Below, in pieces: positions 35,482-44,583 of a DNA stretch of 64,000 nucleotides. Position 1 is the first letter of the stretch. Every line of letters begins with the position of its first letter. Made by a program: the position numbers and the translations under genes. Source of the stretch: Phaeobacter sp. A36a-5a (GTDB lineage Bacteria > Pseudomonadota > Alphaproteobacteria > Rhodobacterales > Rhodobacteraceae). The stretch covers positions 1,302,001 through 1,366,000 of the forward strand of contig NZ_JBBLYU010000001.1 in the NCBI RefSeq assembly GCF_037911135.1. Reading direction: 5' to 3'. The notes beneath the pieces are model-generated. The model made no database searches. It saw nothing but the letters and a program-made list of their open reading frames with translations, and was not told the origin of the DNA.

Positions 35482-36480
35482 TCAGCCGTTCAACAACCGC
35501 GCCGCAGCCGGGGCGTAATAGCTCAGCACGCCATCGCAGCCCGCCCGTTTGAAGGCCATGAGGCTTTCCATCATGATGCGTTCGCCGTCGATCCAGCCAT
35601 TCTGCGCAGCGGCCTCGATCATCGCGTATTCGCCGGAGACCTGATAGGCAAAGGTGGGCGCGCCAAAGGTGGATTTCACCCGCTGACAGATGTCGAGATA
35701 GGCCAGCCCCGGTTTGATCATCACCATATCGGCGCCTTCGCTCAGATCGCGTTCGATCATACGCAGCGCCTCATCGGTATTGCCCGGGTCCATTTGATAG
35801 GTCTTCTTATCCCCCTTTAGCGCGCCGGAGGCGCCGACGGCATCGCGAAAGGGTCCGTAGAATGCGGAGGCGTATTTGGCCGCATAGGACAGGATGGTGA
35901 CATTGCGGTGGCCCGCCGCTTCAAGCGCGCGGCGCATGGCGCCGATGCGACCATCCATCATGTCGGAGGGGCCAATGATATCGGCACCGGCATCGGCCTG
36001 GGCCACGGTCATCTTGACCAGCGCCTCGACGGTTTCGTCGTTGACGATTTCGCCATCGACGACATAGCCGTCATGGCCGTTGATATTATAGGGATCCAGC
36101 GCCACATCGGTCATCACCGCTATATCCGGTGCGGCGGATTTGATGGCGCGGATGGCGCGGTTGACCAGATTGTCGGGGCTCCAGGCTTCTGCGCAATCCT
36201 CGGTCTTGAGCGCGGGGTCGGTATAGGGAAACAGACAGATCGCCGGAATACCAAGCGCCTGCGCCTCGACGGCGGCTTCGGCCACCTTGTCGATGCTGCG
36301 CCGGGTAACACCAGGCATGGAGGGGATCGGCTCTTCGATCGCCTCGCCGTCGCGGACAAAAACCGGCCAGATCAGATCGTCGCTGGTCAAGGTGGTTTCA
36401 CGCACCAGATTGCGCAGGGCAGAGGTGCTGCGCAGTCGGCGTGGACGGGCAGCGGGAAATGGGGCGACGGTCGGCTTCAT
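35482..36480 (-). CDS. hemB: Delta-aminolevulinic acid dehydratase (porphobilinogen synthase)
   Basis: HemB condenses two 5-aminolevulinate molecules to porphobilinogen in heme, cobalamin and chlorophyll synthesis. The 332-residue product has both active-site lysines, in ILSYAAKYASAFYGPFRDA and DMVMIKPGLAYLD. The metal region reads DVALDPYNINGHDGYV, with Asp and Ala in place of the cysteines of zinc enzymes, so it is the magnesium-type enzyme common in alphaproteobacteria and plants. The start at 36480 has GAGGACC upstream; an ATG at 36543 is not supported. The gene is divergent from a small membrane protein gene upstream of mfd. Confidence 0.96.
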   Translation of the reverse strand: MKPTVAPFPAARPRRLRSTSALRNLVRETTLTSDDLIWPVFVRDGEAIEEPIPSMPGVTRRSIDKVAEAAVEAQALGIPAICLFPYTDPALKTEDCAEAWSPDNLVNRAIRAIKSAAPDIAVMTDVALDPYNINGHDGYVVDGEIVNDETVEALVKMTVAQADAGADIIGPSDMMDGRIGAMRRALEAAGHRNVTILSYAAKYASAFYGPFRDAVGASGALKGDKKTYQMDPGNTDEALRMIERDLSEGADMVMIKPGLAYLDICQRVKSTFGAPTFAYQVSGEYAMIEAAAQNGWIDGERIMMESLMAFKRAGCDGVLSYYAPAAARLLNG

Positions 36481-36681
36481 CGGGTCCTCGCAGGTCTTTG
36501 GCGCGACCGGGGGCGGTCGCGGTGGTCTCCCTTTGGGTCGCATGGAATGACGGCGGCGACAAGTGACAGATTCGCCGCGCCAAATGTCCCCATCTTATTG
36601 CGGCGCGGGGCCACCCCTTGTGCCAGGGCGCCGCGCGGGGGATATAGGGGCGCAAAGACTGGACGAGAGAAGGGCCGCGCA

Positions 36682-37206
36682 GTGGATCTGTTTCATACCT
36701 TGACCGAGCTGATTGATCTGCGGTCCTTTTCCAACCTGTGGTATTGGATCGCGCTGGCCGTTGTCTGGTCCTCTGCCAGCCATTGGGTGATGGGGGTGCC
36801 GTTTGACATGGTGTACCGCGCCCGCAAGCAGGGTGGACAGGCAGCGCTGGATCTGGAGGCGATTGCGCGGGTCAATGTGAACCGGATGATGTATATCACC
36901 GATGTATCGGGCCACTGGGTGCTGGGCATGACCTGTTTTGTGCTCGCCATGCTGGGGATGCTGGGGTTTTACTACGGTGTTGAATTTGCCCAGGCCGTGT
37001 TCCTGCTGGCCTTTCCCATGGGGTTTGTCGGCCTAATTAACTGGAACTCCGCGCGCCGGATCCACCGCGAAGGGCTGGCGGGGGAAACCCTGATCCGGCA
37101 GCTGACCCTCAGCCGGCTGTTCATTCAGCTGGTGGGGATGGTGGCGATTTTTGTCACCGCGCTCTGGGGCATGTATCAGAACCTTCAAATCGGGTTCCTC
37201 GGCTAA
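36682..37206 (+). CDS. Uncharacterised inner-membrane protein
   Basis: A 174-residue protein with about four hydrophobic helices (residues about 18-40, 70-92, 94-118, 140-162). The likely start is GTG 36682 (MDLFHTLTELIDLRSFSNLWYW), because GAAGGG lies about 9 bases upstream and the conserved N-terminus begins here. The reading frame upstream is open by chance antisense to hemB. Some Rhodobacterales homologues, as I recall, carry the label component of SufBCD complex, which nothing in the sequence supports. It lies just ahead of mfd with 34 bases between, so cotranscription is likely. Function unknown. Confidence 0.7.
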   Translation: MDLFHTLTELIDLRSFSNLWYWIALAVVWSSASHWVMGVPFDMVYRARKQGGQAALDLEAIARVNVNRMMYITDVSGHWVLGMTCFVLAMLGMLGFYYGVEFAQAVFLLAFPMGFVGLINWNSARRIHREGLAGETLIRQLTLSRLFIQLVGMVAIFVTALWGMYQNLQIGFLG

Positions 37207-37240
37207 TCGCCTGCGGGCAGACGACGAAAGAGAGACGTAG

Positions 37241-40200
37241 ATGGCGCAACGGGCAATCACCGCGGGCGGCGCACCAGAAGGTTTTGATGCGCGGCTGATC
37301 CTGAAAGAGGCGGCCAGCAGCAATGGTCCTGTCCTGCATGTGGCGCGCGACGACAAGCGGATGGAAGCGACCCGGGCGGCGCTGGCTTTTTTTGCGCCCG
37401 ACATGCCGGTGATCAGCTTTCCGGGCTGGGATTGCCTGCCGTATGACCGGGTGTCGCCCAATGCAGATATTGCCGCGGCCCGGATGGCGACGCTGGCGGC
37501 GCTTGTGCATCAGATGCCGGGGCAATTTGTGCTGCTCACCACGCTGAATGCGGCGACCCAGCGGGTGCCTGCACGGCAGGTTCTGAAGGATTCCGCCTTT
37601 ACCGCCGAAGTGGACCGTCGCATCGACGAAGAGGCGCTGCGCAGCTACCTCACACGGATGGGATTCACCAAGAGCCCGACGGTGATGGAGCCGGGGGATT
37701 TTGCGGTGCGGGGCGGTATCATTGATATCTATCCGCCGGGACAGAGCGGCCCGGTGCGGCTGGATCTCTTTGGGGATGTGCTGGATGGGGCCCGGCGGTT
37801 TGATCCCGCCACCCAGCGGACCACCGAAAAGCTGAGCGTGGTTGAATTGGCGCCAGTTTCCGAGGTGATCCTTGATGAGGCGGCGGTGACCCGGTTTCGG
37901 CAGAACTACCGGATCGAGTTTGGCGCAGCGGGCACCGATGATCCGCTATACGAGGCGGTTTCAGCCGGGCGAAAATACCAGGGCATCGAGCATTGGTTGC
38001 CGTTCTTTCATGAGCGGCTGGAAACGCTGTTTGACTATCTGCCGTCAGCCACGGTGACATTGGACGATCAGGTGACACCGGCTCGGTTGGCGCGTTGGGA
38101 CAGCATCGCGGACCAATATGAGACGCGCAAGATCGCGATGGCGCAGAAGGGGCGGATGGATACCGTCTATAAACCGGTGCCGCCGGGGCTGCTGTATCTG
38201 GATGATGCCGCTTGGGAGGCCGCGATCGCGGATCACCGGGTGATCCAGTTCCATCCGCTGCCACAGGCCAGCGGGCCGGGGGTGATTGATGCCGGTGGGC
38301 GGATCGGACGCAATTTCTCGCCGGAGCGACAGCTGGAAAATGTGAGCTTGTTCAGTGCGCTGGCAGATCATATTAAAGCGCGTTTGCAGGTGGGTCCGGT
38401 GGTTGTTGCCTCTTATTCAGAGGGCGCCCGAGAGCGTTTGACCGGCCTGATCGAGGATGAGGGCCTGGCCGAGGTGATCGCGATCCGCGATGGTACCCGG
38501 ATCGGCAAATCTGGGTTGCATCTGGCGGTCTGGGCGCTGGAGCACGGGTTCGAGACCGCCGATCTGACGGTGATTTCCGAACAGGATGTGCTGGGTGACC
38601 GGCTGATCCGCGCGCCCAAGAAGCGGCGCAAGGCCGAGAATTTCCTCACTGAAACCCAATCGCTCAGCCCCGGTGATCTGGTGGTGCATGTGGACCATGG
38701 GATTGGCCGCTACAAGGGTCTGGAGGTGGTGACCGCCGCTGGCGCGGCGCATGAGTGTATTCTGCTGGAATATGCAGAACAATCAAAGCTGTACCTGCCA
38801 GTCGAGAACATTGAACTGCTGTCCAAATACGGCCACGACGAGGGGCTTCTGGATCGGCTCGGCGGCGGTGCCTGGCAGGCCAAGAAGGCCAAGCTAAAGG
38901 AACGCATCCGCGAGATGGCGGATCGGCTGATCCGTGTGGCCGCAGAACGGGCGCTGCGCAAGGCGCCGATGATGGATCCGCCGCCGCACGCCTGGGACGA
39001 ATTCTCCGCCCGTTTCCCCTATCAGGAGACCGACGACCAGCTGCGTGCCATTGCCGAGGTGATGGAGGATTTGCAGTCCGGCTCGCCGATGGATCGTCTG
39101 ATCTGCGGTGACGTTGGATTTGGCAAGACCGAGATTGCGATGCGCGCGGCCTTCATTGCGGCGATGTCCGGCGTGCAGGTGGCTATTGTCGCGCCGACGA
39201 CGCTGCTTGCCCGTCAACATGCGGCGGCTTTTGCCCAGAGGTTTCGCGGGTTTCCCTTGGAAGTCAGGCAGTTGTCACGCTTTGTTTCAGCAAAGGAAGC
39301 GGCGAAAACCCGCGAAGGCATGGCTCGCGGAACGGTTGATATCGTGGTTGGCACCCATGCGCTTTTGGCCAAATCGATCCGGTTTCAGAACCTTGGCCTG
39401 CTGATCATCGACGAGGAACAGCATTTCGGGGTCGCGCATAAAGAACGGCTGAAACAGATGCGCAGCGACATTCACGTCCTGACGCTGACCGCGACGCCGA
39501 TTCCGCGTACGCTTCAGCTGAGCCTCACCGGGGTGCGGGACCTCTCGATCATCGGCACACCGCCGGTGGACCGTCTGGCGATCCGCACCTATGTCAGCGA
39601 GTTTGACGCCGTCACCATCCGCGAGGCGCTGCTGCGGGAACATTATCGTGGCGGGCAAAGCTTTTACGTGGTGCCGCGCATCACCGATCTGCCCGATGTC
39701 GAGGCCTTCCTGAGGGAGCAGCTGCCCGAGCTGAGCTACGTCATCGCCCACGGCCAGCTGGCCGCCGGGGATCTGGATGACCGGATGAATGCCTTTTACG
39801 ATGGCAAGTTCGACATTCTGCTGGCGACCACAATCGTGGAGTCCGGCCTCGATATTCCGACCGCCAATACGATGGTCGTGCATCGTGCCGATATGTTTGG
39901 TCTGGCGCAGCTCTATCAGATCCGGGGCCGCGTGGGCCGGTCAAAGACGCGCGCCTATGCTTATCTCACGACCAAGCCGCGGGTGCGTCTGACACCCGGA
40001 GCCGAGAAACGCCTGCGGGTGCTGGGGTCGCTGGATACGCTGGGCGCGGGGTTCTCTCTGGCGTCACAGGATCTGGACATTCGCGGCGCTGGCAACCTCT
40101 TGGGCGAGGAGCAATCCGGCCAGATGCGTGATGTGGGCTATGAGCTTTATCAGTCCATGCTGGAAGAGGCGATTGCCAAGATCAAATCTGGTGAGCTGGA

Positions 40201-40702
40201 AGGGTTGACCGGCAGCGATGATCAATGGGCGCCACAGATCAACCTAGGGGTGCCAGTCCTGATCCCAGAGGAGTACGTACCCGATCTGGATGTGCGTTTG
40301 GGCCTGTATCGTCGGCTTTCCGACCTTAGTACCAAGGTGGAGCTGGAAGGCTTTGCGGCGGAGCTTATCGACCGTTTCGGTCCGCTGCCGAAGGAGGTCA
40401 ATACGCTGATGCTGGTGGTGCGGATCAAGGCAATGTGCAAACGCGCTGGCATTGCCAAACTGGACGGCGGGCCCAAGGGGGCAACGATCCAGTTCCACAA
40501 CGATAAATTCGCATCACCCCAGGGGCTGGTGGACTTCATCCAGGCCCAGGATGGGCTGGCCAAGGTGAAAGACAACAAGATTGTCGTCCGTCGGGACTGG
40601 AAGAAAGACGGCGACAAGATCAAAGGTGCCTTTGCCATCGCGCGGGATCTGGCGGAAAAAGTGGTTGCCGAGAAGAAGAAGGCCAGGGCCAAAACCAGCT
40701 GA
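37241..40702 (+). CDS. mfd: Transcription-repair coupling factor
   Basis: A large ATP-dependent translocase of 1153 residues that removes RNA polymerase stalled at DNA lesions and recruits UvrA. It has the N-terminal UvrB-like region (GWDCLPYDRVSPNADI, AVRGGIIDIYPPGQ), the RNA polymerase interaction domain around residue 475-570 (LSPGDLVVHVDHGIGRYKGLE, EYAEQSKLYLPVENIELLSKYG), and the RecG-like helicase motor. The motor has Walker A GDVGFGKTEIA, the DEEQ box and the TATPIPRTLQLSL motif. A C-terminal TRCF domain is also present. Length matches the family. The start at 37241 has AAAGAGAG upstream. A strong terminator follows. Confidence 0.97.
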   Translation: MAQRAITAGGAPEGFDARLILKEAASSNGPVLHVARDDKRMEATRAALAFFAPDMPVISFPGWDCLPYDRVSPNADIAAARMATLAALVHQMPGQFVLLTTLNAATQRVPARQVLKDSAFTAEVDRRIDEEALRSYLTRMGFTKSPTVMEPGDFAVRGGIIDIYPPGQSGPVRLDLFGDVLDGARRFDPATQRTTEKLSVVELAPVSEVILDEAAVTRFRQNYRIEFGAAGTDDPLYEAVSAGRKYQGIEHWLPFFHERLETLFDYLPSATVTLDDQVTPARLARWDSIADQYETRKIAMAQKGRMDTVYKPVPPGLLYLDDAAWEAAIADHRVIQFHPLPQASGPGVIDAGGRIGRNFSPERQLENVSLFSALADHIKARLQVGPVVVASYSEGARERLTGLIEDEGLAEVIAIRDGTRIGKSGLHLAVWALEHGFETADLTVISEQDVLGDRLIRAPKKRRKAENFLTETQSLSPGDLVVHVDHGIGRYKGLEVVTAAGAAHECILLEYAEQSKLYLPVENIELLSKYGHDEGLLDRLGGGAWQAKKAKLKERIREMADRLIRVAAERALRKAPMMDPPPHAWDEFSARFPYQETDDQLRAIAEVMEDLQSGSPMDRLICGDVGFGKTEIAMRAAFIAAMSGVQVAIVAPTTLLARQHAAAFAQRFRGFPLEVRQLSRFVSAKEAAKTREGMARGTVDIVVGTHALLAKSIRFQNLGLLIIDEEQHFGVAHKERLKQMRSDIHVLTLTATPIPRTLQLSLTGVRDLSIIGTPPVDRLAIRTYVSEFDAVTIREALLREHYRGGQSFYVVPRITDLPDVEAFLREQLPELSYVIAHGQLAAGDLDDRMNAFYDGKFDILLATTIVESGLDIPTANTMVVHRADMFGLAQLYQIRGRVGRSKTRAYAYLTTKPRVRLTPGAEKRLRVLGSLDTLGAGFSLASQDLDIRGAGNLLGEEQSGQMRDVGYELYQSMLEEAIAKIKSGELEGLTGSDDQWAPQINLGVPVLIPEEYVPDLDVRLGLYRRLSDLSTKVELEGFAAELIDRFGPLPKEVNTLMLVVRIKAMCKRAGIAKLDGGPKGATIQFHNDKFASPQGLVDFIQAQDGLAKVKDNKIVVRRDWKKDGDKIKGAFAIARDLAEKVVAEKKKARAKTS

Positions 40703-40737
40703 TCGGCTTGATCTGATCGGCTTGAAGTGAGAACGTG

Positions 40738-40769
40738 AAAAAGCCCCTCCAACATTTTGGAGGGGCTTT
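40738..40769. terminator. Bidirectional terminator between mfd and the MFS exporter gene
   Basis: A 13-bp stem (AAAGCCCCTCCAA at 40740-40752 with TTGGAGGGGCTTT at 40757-40769) and a CATT loop, preceded by A-rich and followed by T-rich sequence, lies between two convergent gene ends. Confidence 0.92.
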
Positions 40770-40794
40770 GCTTTTCATTCTCTTGGGGGCGGGA

Positions 40795-42018
40795 TTATTC
40801 GGCTGCGATCCGGTTCTCAACCCGCGCCATATGCAGCATGATGACAAAGCCTGCGGCGACCATGAGCAGGATCGACCCGGTCAGTGGCGCAATGGAGCCG
40901 TCAAACAGAAGCCCGACGGTTGCAGCCGCAGCGGCAGCAAAGACGGTGGAGCCCCCCCCGACGATCGAGGCTGCCATACCTGCAATATGACCCATCGGTT
41001 CCATCGCCATTGCGTTGAGGTTGCCTAGGGTCAGCCCAGCCATGAAAAAGACGCTTGTCTGCCAGGCCACAAAGAGGCCGAACATCACATCATTCGGCAG
41101 GTTCAGCGTGCCCAGGCTCAGCATGATCGCTGACAGCAGGATCTGCCCCCCCAGCGCCCAGGTCACCATGCGCCGCATCCCAAGGCGGACCACAACGGAG
41201 GCATTGATCAGGCTGCCAGTGCCAGACATCACGGCAATGAAGCCAAACCAGAAGGGGAAGCTGGCCGCGCGGTCAAAGACCACGTCAAAGATCGGCTGCA
41301 CCAATGTGATCATGCAAAACAGCATCGCCAGGCACAGGCACTGGACCATCATTGACAGCCGGACGGTCGGGTGCTGGAGCATCTCGGCCACGGCAGCCAG
41401 CAGGCTTGGCAGGCGGAACGGACGGCGATTTTCCCGCGGCAAGGGTTCGGGCAGGCGCAGCCCCATCCACAGGATGATGATGATCGCAAATAGCGCAAAG
41501 GCCAGGAAGATCGCGCGCCAGCTTGTCAGCAGAATAATACCAGCCCCCAGCATCGGTGCGATGGCCGGGACCAGGGTGAAGATCAGCATGGCAATGGACA
41601 TCATCCGCGCCATTTCCCGGCCGGAATAGAGATCGCGCACGATGGCCAGAGCCACGACACGCGGACCGGCAGCGCCAAGCCCCATGACCACACGGCTGAG
41701 CAGCAGCATTTCGATAGAAGAGCTGGCGTAGGCCGCCAGCGCGGCGAGAATATAAAGAGCAGCCGCAGCAAAAATGACCGTCCTGCGCCCAAAGGCATCG
41801 GAAAGCGGGCCTGTAAAGAAAGTCCCGATCCCCATGCCAAGCGCGAAGGCGGCAATGACCAGCTGCGCACGGTTGGGGTTGTCAGGGCTGAGCGTCTGAC
41901 CGATTTCGGGCAGGGCTGGCAGCATGGCGTCGATGGAAAATGCAACGGTTGCGAACATCATCGCAATCAGGGCAATGAACTCAGCTTTTGACATGCTGAT
42001 GTGAATATCTTTTGTCAT
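40795..42018 (-). CDS. Bcr/CflA-type MFS multidrug exporter
   Basis: An inner-membrane major-facilitator transporter, 407 residues with twelve predicted helices. The Bcr/CflA drug-resistance subfamily is suggested by the N-terminal AFSIDAMLPALPEIGQTL and the motif-A loop GPLSDAFGRRTVIFAAAALY. The following LLSRVVMGLGAAGPRVVALAIVRDLYSGREMARMMS fits as well. Substrates could be toxic compounds or export of metabolites. The start at 42018 (MTKDIHISMSKAEF) has AGAGG 6 bases upstream and is preferred to the ATG at 42039. About 220 bases without a gene separate it from the FrnE-like gene upstream, so it has its own promoter. It is convergent with mfd. Confidence 0.87.
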   Translation of the reverse strand: MTKDIHISMSKAEFIALIAMMFATVAFSIDAMLPALPEIGQTLSPDNPNRAQLVIAAFALGMGIGTFFTGPLSDAFGRRTVIFAAAALYILAALAAYASSSIEMLLLSRVVMGLGAAGPRVVALAIVRDLYSGREMARMMSIAMLIFTLVPAIAPMLGAGIILLTSWRAIFLAFALFAIIIILWMGLRLPEPLPRENRRPFRLPSLLAAVAEMLQHPTVRLSMMVQCLCLAMLFCMITLVQPIFDVVFDRAASFPFWFGFIAVMSGTGSLINASVVVRLGMRRMVTWALGGQILLSAIMLSLGTLNLPNDVMFGLFVAWQTSVFFMAGLTLGNLNAMAMEPMGHIAGMAASIVGGGSTVFAAAAAATVGLLFDGSIAPLTGSILLMVAAGFVIMLHMARVENRIAAE

Positions 42019-42239
42019 TTGAAACCTCTGGTGACACATCAGGAGCCCCGGTAATCGGGCGCTGTCTGGGCGTCACTCTGTCCGCGCTAACATATCCACC
42101 GGGATTGGGCCAGAAGCGGGGGCGCACAGAATTATGTGCATCTTTATGCGTCGTAAGCCAGATGCGAAGCGGACCGCCAGAGGTCAGCGATTCAGTTTCA
42201 TTAGTTTTTACAGTATTTCAGTGTGTTACCGTGCGCCCC

Positions 42240-42911
42240 TCAGGTCGGCTCTGCATTTGGAGCAGCGTCCTGGTCCAGCTGCGCCTGAATGTCGGCGATA
42301 ACCTGTTTCCACAGTTCGGGCTGTTGGGCGCCGGGAACGGCGTGCTGATTGGCCACCACAAATGTCGGGACAGATGTGATCCCCATCTTGCGCGAATGGG
42401 CATCGCGGCTGCGGATCTCCTCGGCGTCTGTGTCGCCGGACAACAGGCGCAGGGTGACGGCCCGGTCCATGCCGGCCGCTTCGGCGATATCGGCGAGGAC
42501 CTCGGCGTCGCCAATATCCAGCGCTTTGACGAAATAGGCGTCAAACAAAGCATCGACCACGGCGCCCTGTTTGCCTTCGATCCCGGCCCAGTGGATCAGC
42601 CGATGGGCGTCCAGCGTGTTGGGGGTGCGCTCCATGGCCTCAAAATTGATCTCCAGCCCGGCGGCGCTGGCGTGTTCAACGACCGGGGCATAGGCCCGGA
42701 CCGCGCCATCCTTGCCGCCGAATTTCGCCTCAAGATAGGCACGCCGATCCATGCCTTCGCCTGGCATGTCAGGGTTCAGCTGGAACGGATGCCACTCGAT
42801 GACAAACGGATGATCGCCGACGTCGGCCAGCGCCTTGTCCAGGTGGGTCTTGCCGATATAGCACCAAGGGCAGATCGGGTCGGACAGGATATCCAGCTTA
42901 ACGAGGCTCAT
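42240..42911 (-). CDS. DsbA-family oxidoreductase, FrnE-like
   Basis: A cytoplasmic thioredoxin-fold protein of 223 residues, without a signal peptide. It has the DsbA/FrnE active site CPWC at residues 14-17 in DILSDPICPWCYIGK, the helical insert DAHRLIHWAGIEGKQGAVVDALFDAYF, and the cis-proline segment KMGITSVPTFVVANQHAVPGAQ. FrnE-type proteins are disulfide isomerases or 2-hydroxychromene-2-carboxylate isomerase-like enzymes. The start overlaps the stop of the upstream acyl-CoA synthetase gene (ATGA), so the two are translationally coupled. This may mean that the protein acts with the synthetase, but the pathway is unknown. Confidence 0.88.
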   Translation of the reverse strand: MSLVKLDILSDPICPWCYIGKTHLDKALADVGDHPFVIEWHPFQLNPDMPGEGMDRRAYLEAKFGGKDGAVRAYAPVVEHASAAGLEINFEAMERTPNTLDAHRLIHWAGIEGKQGAVVDALFDAYFVKALDIGDAEVLADIAEAAGMDRAVTLRLLSGDTDAEEIRSRDAHSRKMGITSVPTFVVANQHAVPGAQQPELWKQVIADIQAQLDQDAAPNAEPT

Positions 42912-44518
42912 GACGGGGTCCTTTGGTGTCGAATATAGCAATCGGGCAGGGCGCGCCGCAGCAGTTTTCCGTTGGCTCCGCTGGGCAGCGCGTCGAGGCG
43001 CAGATAGGCGCGGGGCTGTTTGTATCGTGCCAGCCGGGTCTTGGCAAAAGTCGATAGCGCCTCGGCGGTCACGTCTTTGGCACCGGTGTAGAACGCGACG
43101 ATAATATGAGTGTCGGGTTTCACCTCGACCGAGGTGACGGCAACCTGTTCCAGATCGGGGTGGGCCATCAGCGCGGCCTCCACCTCCAGCGGGGAGACGC
43201 GATAGCCGCCTGCATTCATCACGTCATCATTGCGACCGAGGTAGCGGATCTGGCCATCTCCCGTCATTTCGCCAAGGTCACCGGTCAGGAACCAGTCGCC
43301 CCTATAGCGGTCCCTGGTCGCCTCGGGCGCGTTGACATAGCCCAGCATCAGCCCGGGATCGTGGCGATCAATGGCAATGACGCCGGGGGTGTTGCGGGGG
43401 ACCGGATTGCCGTCAGGATCGAGGATGGCAACCCGTCGCCCCGGCTGCGGCCACCCCAGGGTATCGCCGACCTCAGCCGCATCGCGATCACGCGCCGGAT
43501 CCGCGGAGATGAAGGTGGAGCACTCCGACATGCCAAAGGCCTCATAGAGCTGCGTGCCGGTGGTCTGATGCCAGCTCCGAGCCAGTTGGCCCGATAGCTT
43601 TTCCCCGGCGCACAGACCATGGCGCAGGGCCGGAAGATCAGGCAACCCGTCAGCTTGCAGCAGCTTGCGATAGACACCGGGCGCGGCGGCAAAGAGGCTG
43701 GCGCGATGCTGACGCAACAGCTCCGGCAGCGCGGTCACTGGCGTGCCCTCCACGGGGATCAGAGCTGTCGCGCCGATACTCCAGGGGTCCATCAGACCGG
43801 TGCCGAGGGTGAAGGTCCAGTTGAAGGCCCCGGCATGCAGCAGCCGGTCGTCGGGGCGCAGATCATACCAGTGGCGGATCATCATCTGCCGCGCCCAGAT
43901 GGCGCGATGGGCATGGGCAACCGCGCGCGGATTTCCGCCGGTCCCGGAGGTATAGACGATATAAGCGGGCCGATCAGGGTCGCCGAGGGGCATCTGAAAC
44001 CTGTCTTCTGCCGGAGCGTGGCGCTGCATTGCCTCAAGTGAGTCGCGGCCAATCTCGTGGGGATGTGGCACCGACCGAACCTCGGGATCGCGCAGCACAG
44101 CGGCCGGAGACAGGTCGTCGATAATACGTGCCACCTCCGGTTCGGTCAGCTGCGATGACGTGGGGACCGGCACCAGACCCACGGCAATGGCGCCCAGATA
44201 GGCGATCGGAAAGATCGGCGTATTGCCAAGGCGCAGCAACACCCGGTCGCCGGGTTTCAAACCTTGCGCCAGCAATCCCGTACCGGTTCCACGCACAGCG
44301 GCCCGCAGGTTTCCATAGGTCCAGGACTGCACCTGGGGGCTTGGTTGCTGGCCCGGTGACGTCGACGCTTCGGCGTTTGCCTGAACCGCCAGAACCGCAA
44401 GTGCCATGGCATCCGCGGCGGCAGGTTGGGCCGACCCACGTTGGTAAAGCACGTGGTCAGCCAGATTGAACGGCGCGGGGCAGGGCGCGAAGGGCCCGCT
44501 GTCAAACAGGGATTGCAT
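42908..44518 (-). CDS. Acyl-CoA synthetase (AMP-binding, benzoate-CoA ligase-like)
   Basis: An ANL-superfamily adenylating enzyme of 536 residues that would activate an organic acid with ATP and CoA. The phosphate-binding loop reads YIVYTSGTGGNPRAVAHAH; the usual lysine after NP is an arginine. The nucleotide motif is LYEAFGMSEC, the hinge region is GDWFLTGDLGEMTGDGQIRYLGRNDDVMNAGGYRVSPLEVE, and the C-terminal catalytic lysine lies in LPSGANGKLLRR. Similarity in style is closest to benzoate- or 2-aminobenzoate-CoA ligases and medium-chain acyl ligases. The downstream FrnE-like gene overlaps it. Divergently upstream lies an XRE-cupin regulator that may control it. The substrate is not predictable. 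Confidence 0.87.
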   Translation of the reverse strand: MQSLFDSGPFAPCPAPFNLADHVLYQRGSAQPAAADAMALAVLAVQANAEASTSPGQQPSPQVQSWTYGNLRAAVRGTGTGLLAQGLKPGDRVLLRLGNTPIFPIAYLGAIAVGLVPVPTSSQLTEPEVARIIDDLSPAAVLRDPEVRSVPHPHEIGRDSLEAMQRHAPAEDRFQMPLGDPDRPAYIVYTSGTGGNPRAVAHAHRAIWARQMMIRHWYDLRPDDRLLHAGAFNWTFTLGTGLMDPWSIGATALIPVEGTPVTALPELLRQHRASLFAAAPGVYRKLLQADGLPDLPALRHGLCAGEKLSGQLARSWHQTTGTQLYEAFGMSECSTFISADPARDRDAAEVGDTLGWPQPGRRVAILDPDGNPVPRNTPGVIAIDRHDPGLMLGYVNAPEATRDRYRGDWFLTGDLGEMTGDGQIRYLGRNDDVMNAGGYRVSPLEVEAALMAHPDLEQVAVTSVEVKPDTHIIVAFYTGAKDVTAEALSTFAKTRLARYKQPRAYLRLDALPSGANGKLLRRALPDCYIRHQRTPS

Positions 44519-44531
44519 GTCGATTGGCTAA

Positions 44532-44554
44532 CTTGGCAATCCACGCGTTGCAAG
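44532..44554. promoter_or_regulatory. Imperfect inverted repeat in the divergent acyl-CoA synthetase/XRE promoter region
   Basis: CTTGGCAA (44532-44539) and TTGCAAG (44548-44554) face each other across 8 bases in the 65-base gap between the two divergent starts. This is a plausible operator for the XRE-cupin regulator. The arms differ by one base, so the support is modest. Confidence 0.35.
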
Positions 44555-44583
44555 ATGGCGCGCCCCGGCCTATAGGAAAAAGC

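Noticed and set aside
35908-36681. Upstream extension of the small membrane protein gene
   Set aside because: It is antisense to hemB and only reflects the lack of stop codons in GC-rich DNA. The GTG at 36682 has a ribosome-binding site and begins the conserved membrane protein.
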